A stretch of 35,718 nucleotides of DNA, taken from NCBI GenBank assembly GCA_025465095.1, contig JAODME010000006.1:1-35718 (forward strand), written 5' to 3'. Positions 22,732 to 30,946 of this stretch are shown here, one piece after another; the stretch's first letter is position 1, and each line of letters starts with the position of its first letter. Made by a program: the position numbers and the translations under genes. Under the pieces are notes generated by a model. It worked only from the letters and a program-made list of their open reading frames with translations. It did not search any database and was not told the DNA's origin. The stretch comes from Microbacteriaceae bacterium (GTDB taxonomy: Bacteria; Actinomycetota; Actinomycetes; Actinomycetales; Microbacteriaceae).

Positions 22732-23811
22732 TCACACGTCGGTGGAGTCCACCGGCCCGTAGTGCCCCAACGGTTCGGCCTCGTCGAGCTGCTCCGCTAT
22801 TCCGGCTCCGTCGGGGGCGTAGTACCAGGGAACACCGCTCTTGCTGCCGTGCTCCTCGGACTTCGATCGCCCGCCGGCGAGCACCGCTTCGCTCGTGGAA
22901 AGCTGCCGGATCGCGACGGCGCGCACGTTCTCCGGGTGGCTGCCGACGAACGCGCGGTAGAGCTCCTCGTCGTGCTGCCCGTCGTCGCCGACCAGCAGCC
23001 AACGCACATCCGGAAACTCGTCCGCCAGTCGTTCGAGCGTCTCGCGCTTGTGATCTGTGCCGCTGCGAAACCAGCGATCGTGGGTGGGCCCCCAGTCGGT
23101 GAGCAGGAGGGGCCCGGCCGGGTAGAGATTGCGGGAGAGGAACCTGGTCAGTGTCGGCGCGACGTTCCACGCTCCGGTGGACAGGTAGACGACGGGTGCG
23201 CCGGGGTTGTTACGGGTGAGCCGCTCGTAGAGCACCGCCATGCCGGGAACGGGGCGCCTCGCGTGCTCGTCGAGCACGAAGGTGTTCCAGGCGGCGAGGA
23301 AGGGCCGCGGCAGCGCCGTGACCATCACCGTGTCGTCGACGTCGGAGATGATGCCGAACTGCACGGAGGTGTCAACGATGAACACGGGCGCCTCGATCGG
23401 GTCCGACTCGTCGGTTCTGATGGTGATCATGTGCCAGCCCGGAGACAGATCGATGTCGAGTCGCACGTCGACGACGCCACCGCGGTCGGCGGTGACGCGG
23501 CGCTCGACGCCGGCGATGCCGATCGTCACCGCGACGTCGTTGACCGGCACGCTCGTGAAGCTGCGCCAACCCCGAATCGACTTGTACCTCACCTTGTCGG
23601 GTGCGGTCGGCTTCGTCAGCAGCACGCGACACAGCACGCGCGCCCAGCCGGGCGCGCCATAGCCGGTGTACGGGATTACGGTCGGGGTGAGTCCGCGCTT
23701 TCGTGCGCGTTTCTCCCGGAACTCGTGCACCGAATCCTCCAAGCGCGCGGCAAAGTGGATGATGGGTTCCGCCGCCGCGGCGGGGGACAGTGCCTTGGTG
23801 GTTCGCGCCAT
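22732..23811 (-). CDS. App1 family phosphatase-like protein (DUF2183)
   Basis: This 359-residue protein has an N-terminal strand-rich domain (about 40-150) followed by the App1 catalytic domain. The HAD-type motif SDVDDTV gives D157, D159 and T161, and later motifs are YLSTGAWNVAPTLTRFL, LLTDWGPT, HKRETLERL and LVGDDGQHDEELY. The yeast founder member is a phosphatidate phosphatase; bacterial members presumably act on a phosphorylated lipid or other phosphomonoester, but this is unproven. No signal peptide or membrane span is clear. The ATG at 23811 has no obvious ribosome-binding site. It is divergent from the TetR gene by 95 bases, and the TetR operator candidate lies 50-76 bases upstream of its start. 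Confidence 0.9.
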   Translation of the reverse strand: MARTTKALSPAAAAEPIIHFAARLEDSVHEFREKRARKRGLTPTVIPYTGYGAPGWARVLCRVLLTKPTAPDKVRYKSIRGWRSFTSVPVNDVAVTIGIAGVERRVTADRGGVVDVRLDIDLSPGWHMITIRTDESDPIEAPVFIVDTSVQFGIISDVDDTVMVTALPRPFLAAWNTFVLDEHARRPVPGMAVLYERLTRNNPGAPVVYLSTGAWNVAPTLTRFLSRNLYPAGPLLLTDWGPTHDRWFRSGTDHKRETLERLADEFPDVRWLLVGDDGQHDEELYRAFVGSHPENVRAVAIRQLSTSEAVLAGGRSKSEEHGSKSGVPWYYAPDGAGIAEQLDEAEPLGHYGPVDSTDV

Positions 23812-23850
23812 GAGAGAAGTCTTTCACGGACGCGGAGGCGTGCCCTGCGA

Positions 23851-23898
23851 TATGATTCCTTTCGAATTGACTGAGAATTCATTCGAATTATTGAAAGG
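23851..23898 (+). promoter_or_regulatory. Promoter and AT-rich operator of the TetR gene
   Basis: TATGAT (23851-23856) is a good -10 element. Directly after it lies an AT-rich block, unlike its GC-rich surroundings. It holds two copies of TTCGAATT, at 23861-23868 and 23882-23889, exactly 21 bases apart (two helical turns). These also form the inverted repeat TTCGAAT-n13-ATTCGAA. The wider block is flanked by CCTTTC (23858) and GAAAGG (23893), the latter carrying the ribosome-binding site. A repressor bound here would cover the transcript start, as in autoregulated TetR genes, and could also affect the divergent App1 gene. Confidence 0.6.
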
Positions 23899-23906
23899 AC
23901 GCCCCC

Positions 23907-24572
23907 GTGTCTTCACCCACCGTCGGTGACACCGCTGCCGCGACCATCGCCGGGCTCCGCAATGAGCCGGTGCAGGCGCGCAGCAACGCACGGCTGACCT
24001 CGCTACTCGATGCTGCGGCCGCCGTCATCGGCGAGATCGGCTATGAGCGGCTCACCACCGCGATGATCGCCGAGCGTGCGAAGTCGTCGATCGGCACGGT
24101 CTATCGGTACTTTCCCGACCGCATCGCGGTGCTGCATGCCCTGAGCGCGAGATCGATGACGCGCTTCGCCACCGAGGGTGTTCCGCTGATCGATTCCCCC
24201 GACCATGCAACGTGGCTCGACGCCGTCGGTGCCGCCCTTCGATACTGGGTCGACGCGTTCAAGGGTGAACCCGGATTCCGATCCCTCCGATTCGGTGACG
24301 TGCTCGATCTCCGGCCCCGAAGCGGCGAAATCACGAGCAACGGCGTGGTCGCGGCGGCCGTCGTCAGCGTGCTGGTGAACCGGCACGGGCGAGACGATGA
24401 CGACCAGCTCCGGTTCCGCGTCGAGATAGCCCTGAACATGTGCGACGCGATCCTGGCTCGAGCCTTCGTCTTCGATTCGACGGGCGACGATCGGATCATC
24501 GGCGAAGCCCTCTCGGCGCCTCGCAACTATCTCGTCGGGTTCTACGGGGAACCGTCGGCGCCCCGCTCGTAA
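23907..24572 (+). CDS. TetR/AcrR family transcriptional regulator
   Basis: This 221-residue regulator has a helix-turn-helix at about residues 30-70 (LDAAAAVIGEIGYERLT, then MIAERAKSSIGTVYRYFPDR) and a ligand-binding helical domain after it. The recognition helix SSIGTVYRYFPDR is classical. The GTG at 23907 is preceded by AAAGGA about seven bases upstream. A likely autoregulatory operator lies at 23861-23889. It precedes the osmoprotectant ABC importer by 109 bases on the same strand, but the TTCGAATT motif is not repeated before that operon. The ligand is unknown. Confidence 0.92.
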   Translation: MSSPTVGDTAAATIAGLRNEPVQARSNARLTSLLDAAAAVIGEIGYERLTTAMIAERAKSSIGTVYRYFPDRIAVLHALSARSMTRFATEGVPLIDSPDHATWLDAVGAALRYWVDAFKGEPGFRSLRFGDVLDLRPRSGEITSNGVVAAAVVSVLVNRHGRDDDDQLRFRVEIALNMCDAILARAFVFDSTGDDRIIGEALSAPRNYLVGFYGEPSAPRS

Positions 24573-24681
24573 CAATGCGCTGACAACACCCGATCTGATT
24601 TGGCTGCCACTCCGAACAATGCTTGAGTAGTTGCCCGGCACGTGTCGATTCGTGGGCAGCCACGAGGAATGAGCCAGACCT

Positions 24682-25509
24682 ATGATCGAGTTCCGATCGG
24701 TGACGAAGCGGTTCCCCGATGGAACCGTCGCGGTTGACGATTTCAGCCTCGTGTTGCCGTCACACAAGACGACGGTGCTCGTCGGATCCTCCGGATCCGG
24801 AAAGACGACGCTCCTGCGAATGGTCAACCGTATGGTCGACCCGAGCTCCGGAAGCATCGAAATCGACGGCGAGGACACCTCGACGCTGGAGCCGGTCGCG
24901 CTTCGGCGCCGGATCGGCTACGTCATGCAGAACTCCGGCCTGCTTCCTCACCTGAAGGTTCTCGACAACGTCGCGACGGTGCCCGTATTGAACGGCGTGC
25001 CTCGGCGTGAGGCTCGGCAACAGGCCCTGACTCTCCTCGACACGGTCGGCCTCGACCGTGCACTCGCAGACCGTTACCCGAGCCAGTTGTCCGGGGGACA
25101 ACAGCAGCGGGTGGGCGTCGCCCGCGGGCTCGCCGCCGACCCCAACATCCTGCTTATGGATGAACCGTTCGGAGCAGTCGACCCGATCGTGCGTGACGAA
25201 CTGCAGCAGGAGCTCATCCGGCTTCAACGTGAACTGGGCAAGACAGTCGTGTTCGTGACCCACGACATCGATGAGGCGTTCTTGCTCGGTGACCAGGTCG
25301 TGATCCTTGAACAGGGGGGGAGGATCGCGCAGGTCGGGTCGCCCACGGAGATCATGGAGGCGCCGGCGAGTGACTTCGTCGCGAGCTTCATCGGCGCCGA
25401 CAGGGGCAAGCGCGCGCTCTCGATCAGAAAGACGGAACACGGGTTCATTCTCGTCGACGGTGAGGGTCGCGCGGCGGGGGTACTCGTCGGGACGGCGGAT
25501 GCCGGATGA
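24682..25509 (+). CDS. Osmoprotectant/betaine-type ABC transporter, ATP-binding protein
   Basis: This 275-residue ATPase is of the OpuCA/ProV class. Walker A is GSSGSGKTT (35-43), Q-loop glutamine Q83, signature LSGGQQQRV (136-144), Walker B ILLMDEP (156-162) and H-loop H194. The C-terminal part (about 235-275) is a short extension, without the two CBS domains found in longer OpuCA. It powers import of a quaternary ammonium osmolyte. It is the first gene of a four-gene operon with four-base overlaps to the next. The start at 24682 is forced because upstream in-frame codons run into a stop; the nearest purine-rich GAGGAA is 12 bases away. An imperfect inverted repeat (TGGCTGCCAC at 24601, GTGGGCAGCCA at 24652) lies in the leader region. 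Confidence 0.92.
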   Translation: MIEFRSVTKRFPDGTVAVDDFSLVLPSHKTTVLVGSSGSGKTTLLRMVNRMVDPSSGSIEIDGEDTSTLEPVALRRRIGYVMQNSGLLPHLKVLDNVATVPVLNGVPRREARQQALTLLDTVGLDRALADRYPSQLSGGQQQRVGVARGLAADPNILLMDEPFGAVDPIVRDELQQELIRLQRELGKTVVFVTHDIDEAFLLGDQVVILEQGGRIAQVGSPTEIMEAPASDFVASFIGADRGKRALSIRKTEHGFILVDGEGRAAGVLVGTADAG

Positions 25510-26186
25510 ACTGGATCCTGGACAATCTCGACCTGATGCTCGAGCTGACGCTTCAGCACATCAGGCTGAGTCTGCCGCCGATCATCCTCGGCTTCCTCAT
25601 CTCGGTGCCGCTCGGCTGGGTCGCCTACCGGTTCCAACTCACGCGCGGATTCCTTCTGACCGTCGCGGGGCTGCTGTACACGATTCCGTCGCTCGCGCTC
25701 TTCGTCATCCTGCCCCCGATCCTCGGAATCAGCTTCCTGAGCGAGATAAACATCACCATCGCCCTCACTATCTACGCCGTAGCGATTCTCACGCGGTCGG
25801 TCGCTGATGCGTTGGGGTCGGTCGATCCGGCCGTCCGCGACTGCGCGACGGCCATGGGTTACGGGCCTTGGCGCAGATTCTGGACGGTGGAGTTCCCGCT
25901 CGCGGGCCCGGTCACACTCGCGGGGCTGCGGGTGGCTGCCGTCAGCACGGTGAGCCTGGTCACGGTGGGCATCCTCATCGGCGTGCAGAGCCTCGGCTAC
26001 CTGTTCACGAACGGCCTGCAGCGGCGCATCCTCGTCGAGGTGTTCGCTGGGGTCGTGCTCGTCGTGCTCGTCGCGCTGCTGATCGACGCGCTGCTCGCGA
26101 TGGCGGGCCGGAGGCTCATGCCGTGGGCGCCGCGCCCACGGTCGTCGAGGCGTCTCGCTCTCCGCGGATCGGCGGCACCGGAATGA
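25506..26186 (+). CDS. Osmoprotectant ABC transporter permease
   Basis: This 226-residue permease has about six membrane segments and the binding-protein-dependent transport motif, here VDPAVRDCATAMGYGPWRRF, which docks onto the ATPase. Its family is the OpuCB/ProW-like permeases of betaine and choline importers. The ATG overlaps the stop of the ATPase gene (ATGA), and its own stop overlaps the next permease start in the same way, so the genes are translationally coupled. It probably forms a heterodimer with the following permease. The substrate is not determined by this protein. Confidence 0.9.
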   Translation: MNWILDNLDLMLELTLQHIRLSLPPIILGFLISVPLGWVAYRFQLTRGFLLTVAGLLYTIPSLALFVILPPILGISFLSEINITIALTIYAVAILTRSVADALGSVDPAVRDCATAMGYGPWRRFWTVEFPLAGPVTLAGLRVAAVSTVSLVTVGILIGVQSLGYLFTNGLQRRILVEVFAGVVLVVLVALLIDALLAMAGRRLMPWAPRPRSSRRLALRGSAAPE

Positions 26187-26926
26187 ACCTTCTCTCGGAG
26201 GCGATCGACTGGCTCTTCGCCGCAGAAAGGCTCTCCGGGTCGAGCCCCGTCCCTCTGCGGATCGGCGAACACCTCCTCTACACCTTCGTCGCGGTACTCG
26301 TCGCCGCGGTCATCGCCGTGCCGCTCGGATACCTCATCGGCCACACGGGCCGCGGTCGCGAATTGGCGGTCGGCCTGTCGGGGGCGGCGCGCGCGCTGCC
26401 GTCGTTCGGACTCATCATCCTGCTGGTGCTGCTCGTCGGCGTGGTGCGGGCACCGCTCGCCGCCGTCATCTCGTTCGTGATCCTCGCCATCCCCTCGATC
26501 CTGGCGGGAGCGTACGCCGGCTTCGAGGCCGTCGACCGGCGCACGATCGACGCGGCGCGGGCCATCGGCATGACCGAATGGCAGATTCTGTGGAAGGTGG
26601 AGGTCCCGCTCGGCCTGCCCCTGCTGATCTCCGGTCTCCGCAGCGCGGTTCTCCAGGTGGTCGCGACGGTCACGCTCGCCGCCTACGTCGGACTCGGCGG
26701 GCTCGGGCTGTACATCATCGCCGGCCTCGCCCTGCGCCAGTTCGACCAGATGCTCGGAGCGGCGCTTCTCATCGCGGCGCTCGCCCTCGTGCTGGACGCG
26801 CTCTTCGCGGGCCTGGAGCGAGTGGTCGTGCCGGCCGGAGTGTCCGTCGGCAGAAAAGGATTCCGACCGACGTCGAACCGACGTCGTGCGGTGATGGAAA
26901 CCTCCATCGAATCAGGAAGAGGATAG
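26183..26926 (+). CDS. Osmoprotectant ABC transporter permease (second subunit)
   Basis: This 247-residue permease has an N-terminal segment LRIGEHLLYTFVAVLVAAVI, about six membrane spans and the coupling motif VDRRTIDAARAIGMTEWQIL. The start at 26183 was chosen because it overlaps the upstream stop (ATGA) and matches the family; the open frame continues upstream inside the previous gene only as a shadow. The C-terminal tail is basic (SNRRRAVMETSIESGRG). It is the second half of the importer's membrane channel. Confidence 0.9.
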   Translation: MNLLSEAIDWLFAAERLSGSSPVPLRIGEHLLYTFVAVLVAAVIAVPLGYLIGHTGRGRELAVGLSGAARALPSFGLIILLVLLVGVVRAPLAAVISFVILAIPSILAGAYAGFEAVDRRTIDAARAIGMTEWQILWKVEVPLGLPLLISGLRSAVLQVVATVTLAAYVGLGGLGLYIIAGLALRQFDQMLGAALLIAALALVLDALFAGLERVVVPAGVSVGRKGFRPTSNRRRAVMETSIESGRG

Positions 26927-26928
26927 CA

Positions 26929-27846
26929 ATGTTCAGAGTAGGGAACAGAGGCCGGCTAGCCGTAGGGGCAGTCGTGGTCGGGGCGGCATTGGCCCTTTCA
27001 GGGTGCGCAGCGGGCGATCCGCTGGAAACCGAATCGGGCAAGACCGATTCCGCCGGCGGAACCATCGTCGTCGGATCGCAGGCGTACCCCTCCAACGAAT
27101 TGATCGCCGAGATCTACGCTCAGGCGCTTGAAGCGGAGGACTTCACGGTGGAACGCCAGTTCAACATCGGCCAGCGGGACGCGTACCTTCCCGCCCTCGA
27201 GAGCGGCGAAGTCGACCTCTTCCCCGAGTACACGGGCAACCTGCTCCAGTTCTACGACCCCGAGACCACGGCCACAACGTCACAGGACGTTTACGCCGCG
27301 CTGCAGGAGGCGCTGCCGGAGGGCCTCGCCGTGCTCGACCAGTCGCCTGCTACCGATCAGGACTCCTACAACGTGACCGCCGAGTTCGCCGAGGACAACA
27401 ACCTCACCACCATCGCGGATCTCGCCGCGATCGAAAACCTCACCCTCGGCGGCAATGCCGAGCTCGCGGAGCGCCCCTACGGTCCGAGCGGGCTGCAGTC
27501 GGTCTACGGTGTGACGGTCGACTTCTCCGCCACCGGAGACACGACGGTCGACGCGCTTGTCGAGGAGACAATCGACGTGGCGAACGTGTACAGCGCCGAC
27601 CCGCGCATCCAGACCGAGGATCTGGTCACGCTCGAAGATCCGGCCGGGCTGTTCCTCGCCTCCAACGTCGTGCCGCTCGTCAGCACCGATGTCGCCGACC
27701 AGATCGCCGATGTCATCAACGCCGTCAGCGCCGCACTCACCCCCGAGGGGCTCGTCGAGCTCAACGTGAAGTACACGGTCGACCAGGAGTCGCTCGAGGA
27801 TGTCGCGGGCGAGTGGCTCGCAGCGAACGGCTTCACGGCCCAATAA
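26929..27846 (+). CDS. Osmoprotectant ABC transporter substrate-binding lipoprotein
   Basis: This 305-residue lipoprotein is of the OpuAC/ProX type. A signal peptide with basic start (RVGNRGR), hydrophobic core and lipobox LSGC (cysteine near residue 24) anchors it to the outer face of the membrane. The mature domain starts GGTIVVGSQAYPSNELIAEI and has EVDLFPEYTGNLLQFYD, a common signature of glycine betaine/choline-type binding proteins. The aromatic cage residues cannot be placed with certainty. The ATG at 26929 follows GAGGATAG, and the gene ends two bases after the upstream permease stop on the same unit. A strong hairpin terminator follows at once. Confidence 0.92.
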   Translation: MFRVGNRGRLAVGAVVVGAALALSGCAAGDPLETESGKTDSAGGTIVVGSQAYPSNELIAEIYAQALEAEDFTVERQFNIGQRDAYLPALESGEVDLFPEYTGNLLQFYDPETTATTSQDVYAALQEALPEGLAVLDQSPATDQDSYNVTAEFAEDNNLTTIADLAAIENLTLGGNAELAERPYGPSGLQSVYGVTVDFSATGDTTVDALVEETIDVANVYSADPRIQTEDLVTLEDPAGLFLASNVVPLVSTDVADQIADVINAVSAALTPEGLVELNVKYTVDQESLEDVAGEWLAANGFTAQ

Positions 27847-27854
27847 CCGAAGCG

Positions 27855-27888
27855 GGAGGGCGGATGCTGCGGCATCCGCCCTCCTTCT
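27855..27888 (+). terminator. Intrinsic terminator after the osmoprotectant operon
   Basis: A perfect 13-bp stem, GGAGGGCGGATGC (27855-27867) paired with GCATCCGCCCTCC (27872-27884) around a TGCG loop, is followed by TTCT. It lies nine bases after the substrate-binding protein stop and lies between convergent genes. The poor U-tract on the other strand suggests it works mainly for the plus strand. Confidence 0.85.
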
Positions 27889-28582
27889 AGTTCGGTTCCA
27901 CGTCGGGGCGGATCTCCTCGACGGTGACGGCGTCGCCCTCTCCCGCGCGAGTCATGTGCCGGGCCTCCCTGCGTTCCACCAGCTTGCGTACGAGAACGAT
28001 GAGCAGGAGGAACACGACGATGATCCCGACGAAGACGTAGCCGCCACCGTGCAGTTCTGACGCCATCTCGCGGTAGGTGCCGGCGGCGAGCGAGCCGACC
28101 GAGACGTAGGTCACGGCCCAGATGACGCAGGCCGGTATGGTCCATGCCATGAACCTGCGGTACCGCATCGCGCTCATGCCTACGGTCAGGGGGATCAGCG
28201 AGTGCAGCACCGGAAGAAACCTCGAGATGAAGACGGCGATGCCGCCACGTCGATCGAGGTAGTTCTCGGCGCGTTCCCAGTTGTGCTCGCCGATCCTCGA
28301 CCCGAACCGGCTCGCGCGGATCTTGGGACCGAAGTAGCGGCCGAGCGCGAAGCCGATGGTCTCGCCCGCCAATGCGCCGACGATGACCGTGCCGATCAGC
28401 CCGAAGTATTGGGCGGTGCCATCCACCGCGGTGCTCGCCACGATGACGATGGAGTCCCCGGGCACGACCATCCCCACGAGCACCGACGTCTCGAGCAGCA
28501 TTCCGAGGCCAGCGAGGAGCGTCCGCGCGATCGGATCGACGCTTTGCACGAGGTCCAGGATCCAGTTGAGCGCATCGTTCAC
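27887..28582 (-). CDS. DedA family membrane protein
   Basis: This 231-residue DedA/SNARE-associated-type protein has ETSVLVGMVVPGDSIVIVAS (the conserved E and PGE/PGD motif), GALAGETIGFALGRYFG and FISRFLPVLHSLIPLTVGMS with the conserved RF-P motif. DedA proteins act in membrane lipid homeostasis, proton-linked transport and, in some cases, undecaprenyl phosphate recycling. The GTG at 28582 overlaps the stop of the upstream aminotransferase (GTGA). It is also preceded by TACGCT and exactly six bases, so either coupling or a leaderless message is possible. The open frame runs upstream to 28744 only as a shadow of the upstream gene. Confidence 0.9.
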   Translation of the reverse strand: MNDALNWILDLVQSVDPIARTLLAGLGMLLETSVLVGMVVPGDSIVIVASTAVDGTAQYFGLIGTVIVGALAGETIGFALGRYFGPKIRASRFGSRIGEHNWERAENYLDRRGGIAVFISRFLPVLHSLIPLTVGMSAMRYRRFMAWTIPACVIWAVTYVSVGSLAAGTYREMASELHGGGYVFVGIIVVFLLLIVLVRKLVERREARHMTRAGEGDAVTVEEIRPDVEPN

Positions 28583-29400
28583 TCTCCGAGCGTAGTCAGA
28601 GGAGGTGAGGATTGGGGAAGCGGGCGGGCGAGCTTGCCGAGCCGCCGCCGCCACACCTGCGCCCTGCCGGGCTGCTCGGCCGTCTGCGGCCCGTCTACCC
28701 ACCCGGTCACGACGCGGATGCCGTGCAGGGCACTGAGCGCCCACACCTCAAGCCCGTCCAGGTCGTCCGGCGTCACCGACTCGGCCAGCACCTCGAGGCC
28801 GAGGGCGCTGGCGAGCGTCAGGGTGGTTCTCGCCGTGACGCTGTCGATCCGCTCCAGGTCCTGGGCCGGCGCGCAGAGGGTGTCGCCGCGCCACCACAGC
28901 ATCGCTGAATGGGCGCCCTCGATGACAAACCCCTCCGGAGAGAGGATGACGGCCTCACCCGCGTTCCGTTGCTGCGCCTCGGCGCGCAGCCGACTCATCG
29001 CCTCGAGGTCGGGTCCCTTCACGGTCGGCCTCGTTCGAGGATCCGCACCGTGGTGGGTGGCGAGCACGACCGACCGGGACCGTGCGGGGGCGCTTCGATG
29101 CCGGAACGCGAGAAGCGACGTGCCGCGGCGCTCTCGCAGCTCAACCCGCGGAAACCAGTCCCCGTGCCGGGGGATCATCCCGAGTACGGCAGCCCAAAAC
29201 GGTTCGAGGTCCGGTCGTTCCCGCACGGCCGCACGGAACCGCGCACGGTGCAGATCAAGGCCGAGCACCAGACCATCGCTAACGAGCCAGGAGTCCGCAG
29301 CAACGATGCTTGATCCGCCGGCGTCTCCGGGCTCGAGCAGTTGCAGGAGGCCGTCCTGCCACCGGTAGACCATGGAAGTCGGGGGAGCGACGGAACTCAT
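28579..29400 (-). CDS. Aminotransferase class IV protein, aminodeoxychorismate lyase-like (PabC-type)
   Basis: This 273-residue PLP enzyme has the class IV fold pattern. The lysine in VKGPDLEAMSRLRAEAQ corresponds to the PLP lysine, GEAVILSPEGFVIEGAHSAML is the usual phosphate-binding and substrate loop (normally ExxxSN), and LERIDSVTARTTLTLASALGL and VWALSALHGI follow. The SN pair is altered to SA here. Its position divergent from pabB strongly suggests 4-amino-4-deoxychorismate lyase, giving p-aminobenzoate and pyruvate for folate. A branched-chain or D-amino acid aminotransferase is the alternative. The ATG at 29400 is preceded by TAACCT and exactly six bases. Its stop overlaps the DedA start. 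Confidence 0.8.
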   Translation of the reverse strand: MSSVAPPTSMVYRWQDGLLQLLEPGDAGGSSIVAADSWLVSDGLVLGLDLHRARFRAAVRERPDLEPFWAAVLGMIPRHGDWFPRVELRERRGTSLLAFRHRSAPARSRSVVLATHHGADPRTRPTVKGPDLEAMSRLRAEAQQRNAGEAVILSPEGFVIEGAHSAMLWWRGDTLCAPAQDLERIDSVTARTTLTLASALGLEVLAESVTPDDLDGLEVWALSALHGIRVVTGWVDGPQTAEQPGRAQVWRRRLGKLARPLPQSSPPLTTLGE

Positions 29401-29412
29401 AAGGTTAGGTTA
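29400..29412. promoter_or_regulatory. Divergent 11-base promoter between pabB and PabC-like gene
   Basis: Only bases 29401-29411 separate the two start codons. On plus, TAAGGT (29400-29405) lies six bases before ATG 29412, and TAGGTT (29406-29411) lies six bases before an in-frame ATG at 29418. On minus, TAACCT (29412-29407) lies six bases before the PabC-like ATG at 29400. Each hexamer includes a base of the opposite gene's start codon. The two transcripts would start a few bases apart on opposite strands and cannot be initiated at the same time. Confidence 0.6.
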
Positions 29413-30875
29413 TGCGGATGATCCGGCACCGGCTTGACGGATGGGTCGATCCGGAACGAGCGTTCCGAGAACTCTTCGCCGACAGCACACGCTCGTTCTG
29501 GCTCGACGGTGGGATGAATGCCACGTCGGGCATGAGCTATTTGGGGGTCGGCTCATCGGTCGCGACCGCCTCGGTCGAGAACGGAACGGTGACGCTCGAG
29601 CCACAGGGAACGGTGCAGCCCGCGACGATTCTCGGGTTCCTCCGCGCCCAGCCGGCAGCGCCGGCGTCGGGGATGGACCGCGGCTCGCCCATCGGTTGGG
29701 TCGGTTGGCTCGGCTACGAGTTGCGTGCGCAGACGACCGGGATTCCGGCGACCCGGGTGCCGCGGCACCCGGACGCCGCATTTCTTCGCGTCGACCGCCT
29801 CCTCGCATTCGACCACGAGGCGCGCACCGTTGAGCTCGTCGCTGTCGACGGCTGGGACGAGATTGCTTCGCCGATCGGAGAGGCCGGGTGGCGGGGCGAG
29901 CTCGGGCAGTGGAAGGAAGCGATGCTCGTCGGACTCATGGCGGCCGCGAACGATCTTCCGCCTGCCCCTTCCGTGATCGGGTCAGCGGTCGAAGCGGCGC
30001 CTGCCGCCGGCGTGGCGGCGGTGTGGCGCGACAGCGACCAGCGCTACCTCGACAACATCGCCGCATGTCAGGACGCGATTCACCAGGGAGAGGCCTACCA
30101 GTTGTGCCTCACAACCGAGGTCACGGTAGACGTGCGGCCAGACCCGCTCGCGACCTGGCTCGCGCTTCGCAAGGCGAGTCCCACGCATCACGGTGGGTTC
30201 CTGCGCATCGGCGGCATCTCCCTGCTCAGTACCTCGCCGGAGCAGTTCCTTCGGGTGGGCGTCGACGGAACCGTCGAATCGAAGCCGATCAAGGGTACCC
30301 GACCGCGCGGCCGGACCCCGGCCGACGACGAGCGACTGCGTGTCGAGCTCCTCTCCAGCGACAAGGAGCGGGCCGAGAACCTGATGATCGTCGACCTCAT
30401 GCGCAACGACCTCGGGCGGGTCTGCGAGGTCGGCTCCGTGAGCGTGCCGGCCCTGCTCGCGGTGGAGAGCTACGCGCAGGTGCACCAGCTCGTGAGTACC
30501 GTGCGCGGCACGCTCGCGGCCGGACGCCATCCGGTCGACGCGGTCGAGGCGTGCTTCCCCGCCGGCTCGATGACCGGAGCGCCTAAACTGCGCGCGATGG
30601 AGATTCTCGACGGCCTGGAGAAGCGCCCGAGGGGCCTCTACTCCGGCGCTTTCGGCTACTTCGGCCTCGACGGGAGCATCGACCTCGCCATGATCATCCG
30701 GAGCATCGTGCTCGACGATGACGGGGCGACGATCGGGGCGGGCGGCGGCATCACCGCCGACAGTGTTCCGGCGGAGGAGCTCGCCGAGGTGAAGCTCAAG
30801 GCGGCTGCGTTGCTGGCGGTGCTTGGCGCGAGCACGACGGCTCCGCCCTGTAACCGGCGCACGGTAACTGTTTAG
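29412..30875 (+). CDS. pabB: Aminodeoxychorismate synthase component I
   Basis: This 487-residue chorismate-utilising enzyme has an N-terminal TrpE-like domain (1-200) and a C-terminal chorismate-binding domain with [29 protein letters not shown] (about 292-300), [12 protein letters not shown] and [16 protein letters not shown] (about 383-398). The lysine in PIKGTRPRG is typical of PabB (anthranilate synthase has PIAGTRPRG), which supports p-aminobenzoate rather than tryptophan synthesis. There is no fused glutaminase domain, and PabA is not in the window. Start 29412 or 29418 (in-frame ATG) cannot be separated, since both have a leaderless hexamer. It ends 71 bases before the preferred leuS start. 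Confidence 0.93.
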   Translation: MRMIRHRLDGWVDPERAFRELFADSTRSFWLDGGMNATSGMSYLGVGSSVATASVENGTVTLEPQGTVQPATILGFLRAQPAAPASGMDRGSPIGWVGWLGYELRAQTTGIPATRVPRHPDAAFLRVDRLLAFDHEARTVELVAVDGWDEIASPIGEAGWRGELGQWKEAMLVGLMAAANDLPPAPSVIGSAVEAAPAAGVAAVWRDSDQRYLDNIAACQDAIHQGEAYQLCLTTEVTVDVRPDPLATWLALRKASPTHHGGFLRIGGISLLSTSPEQFLRVGVDGTVESKPIKGTRPRGRTPADDERLRVELLSSDKERAENLMIVDLMRNDLGRVCEVGSVSVPALLAVESYAQVHQLVSTVRGTLAAGRHPVDAVEACFPAGSMTGAPKLRAMEILDGLEKRPRGLYSGAFGYFGLDGSIDLAMIIRSIVLDDDGATIGAGGGITADSVPAEELAEVKLKAAALLAVLGASTTAPPCNRRTVTV

Positions 30876-30946
30876 TACCCTTGGCTGGGCGCTCCGTCGC
30901 CAAAACCGCCACGCCGCCCCAGATCCCCGCAGCGAATGAGAGTGCC

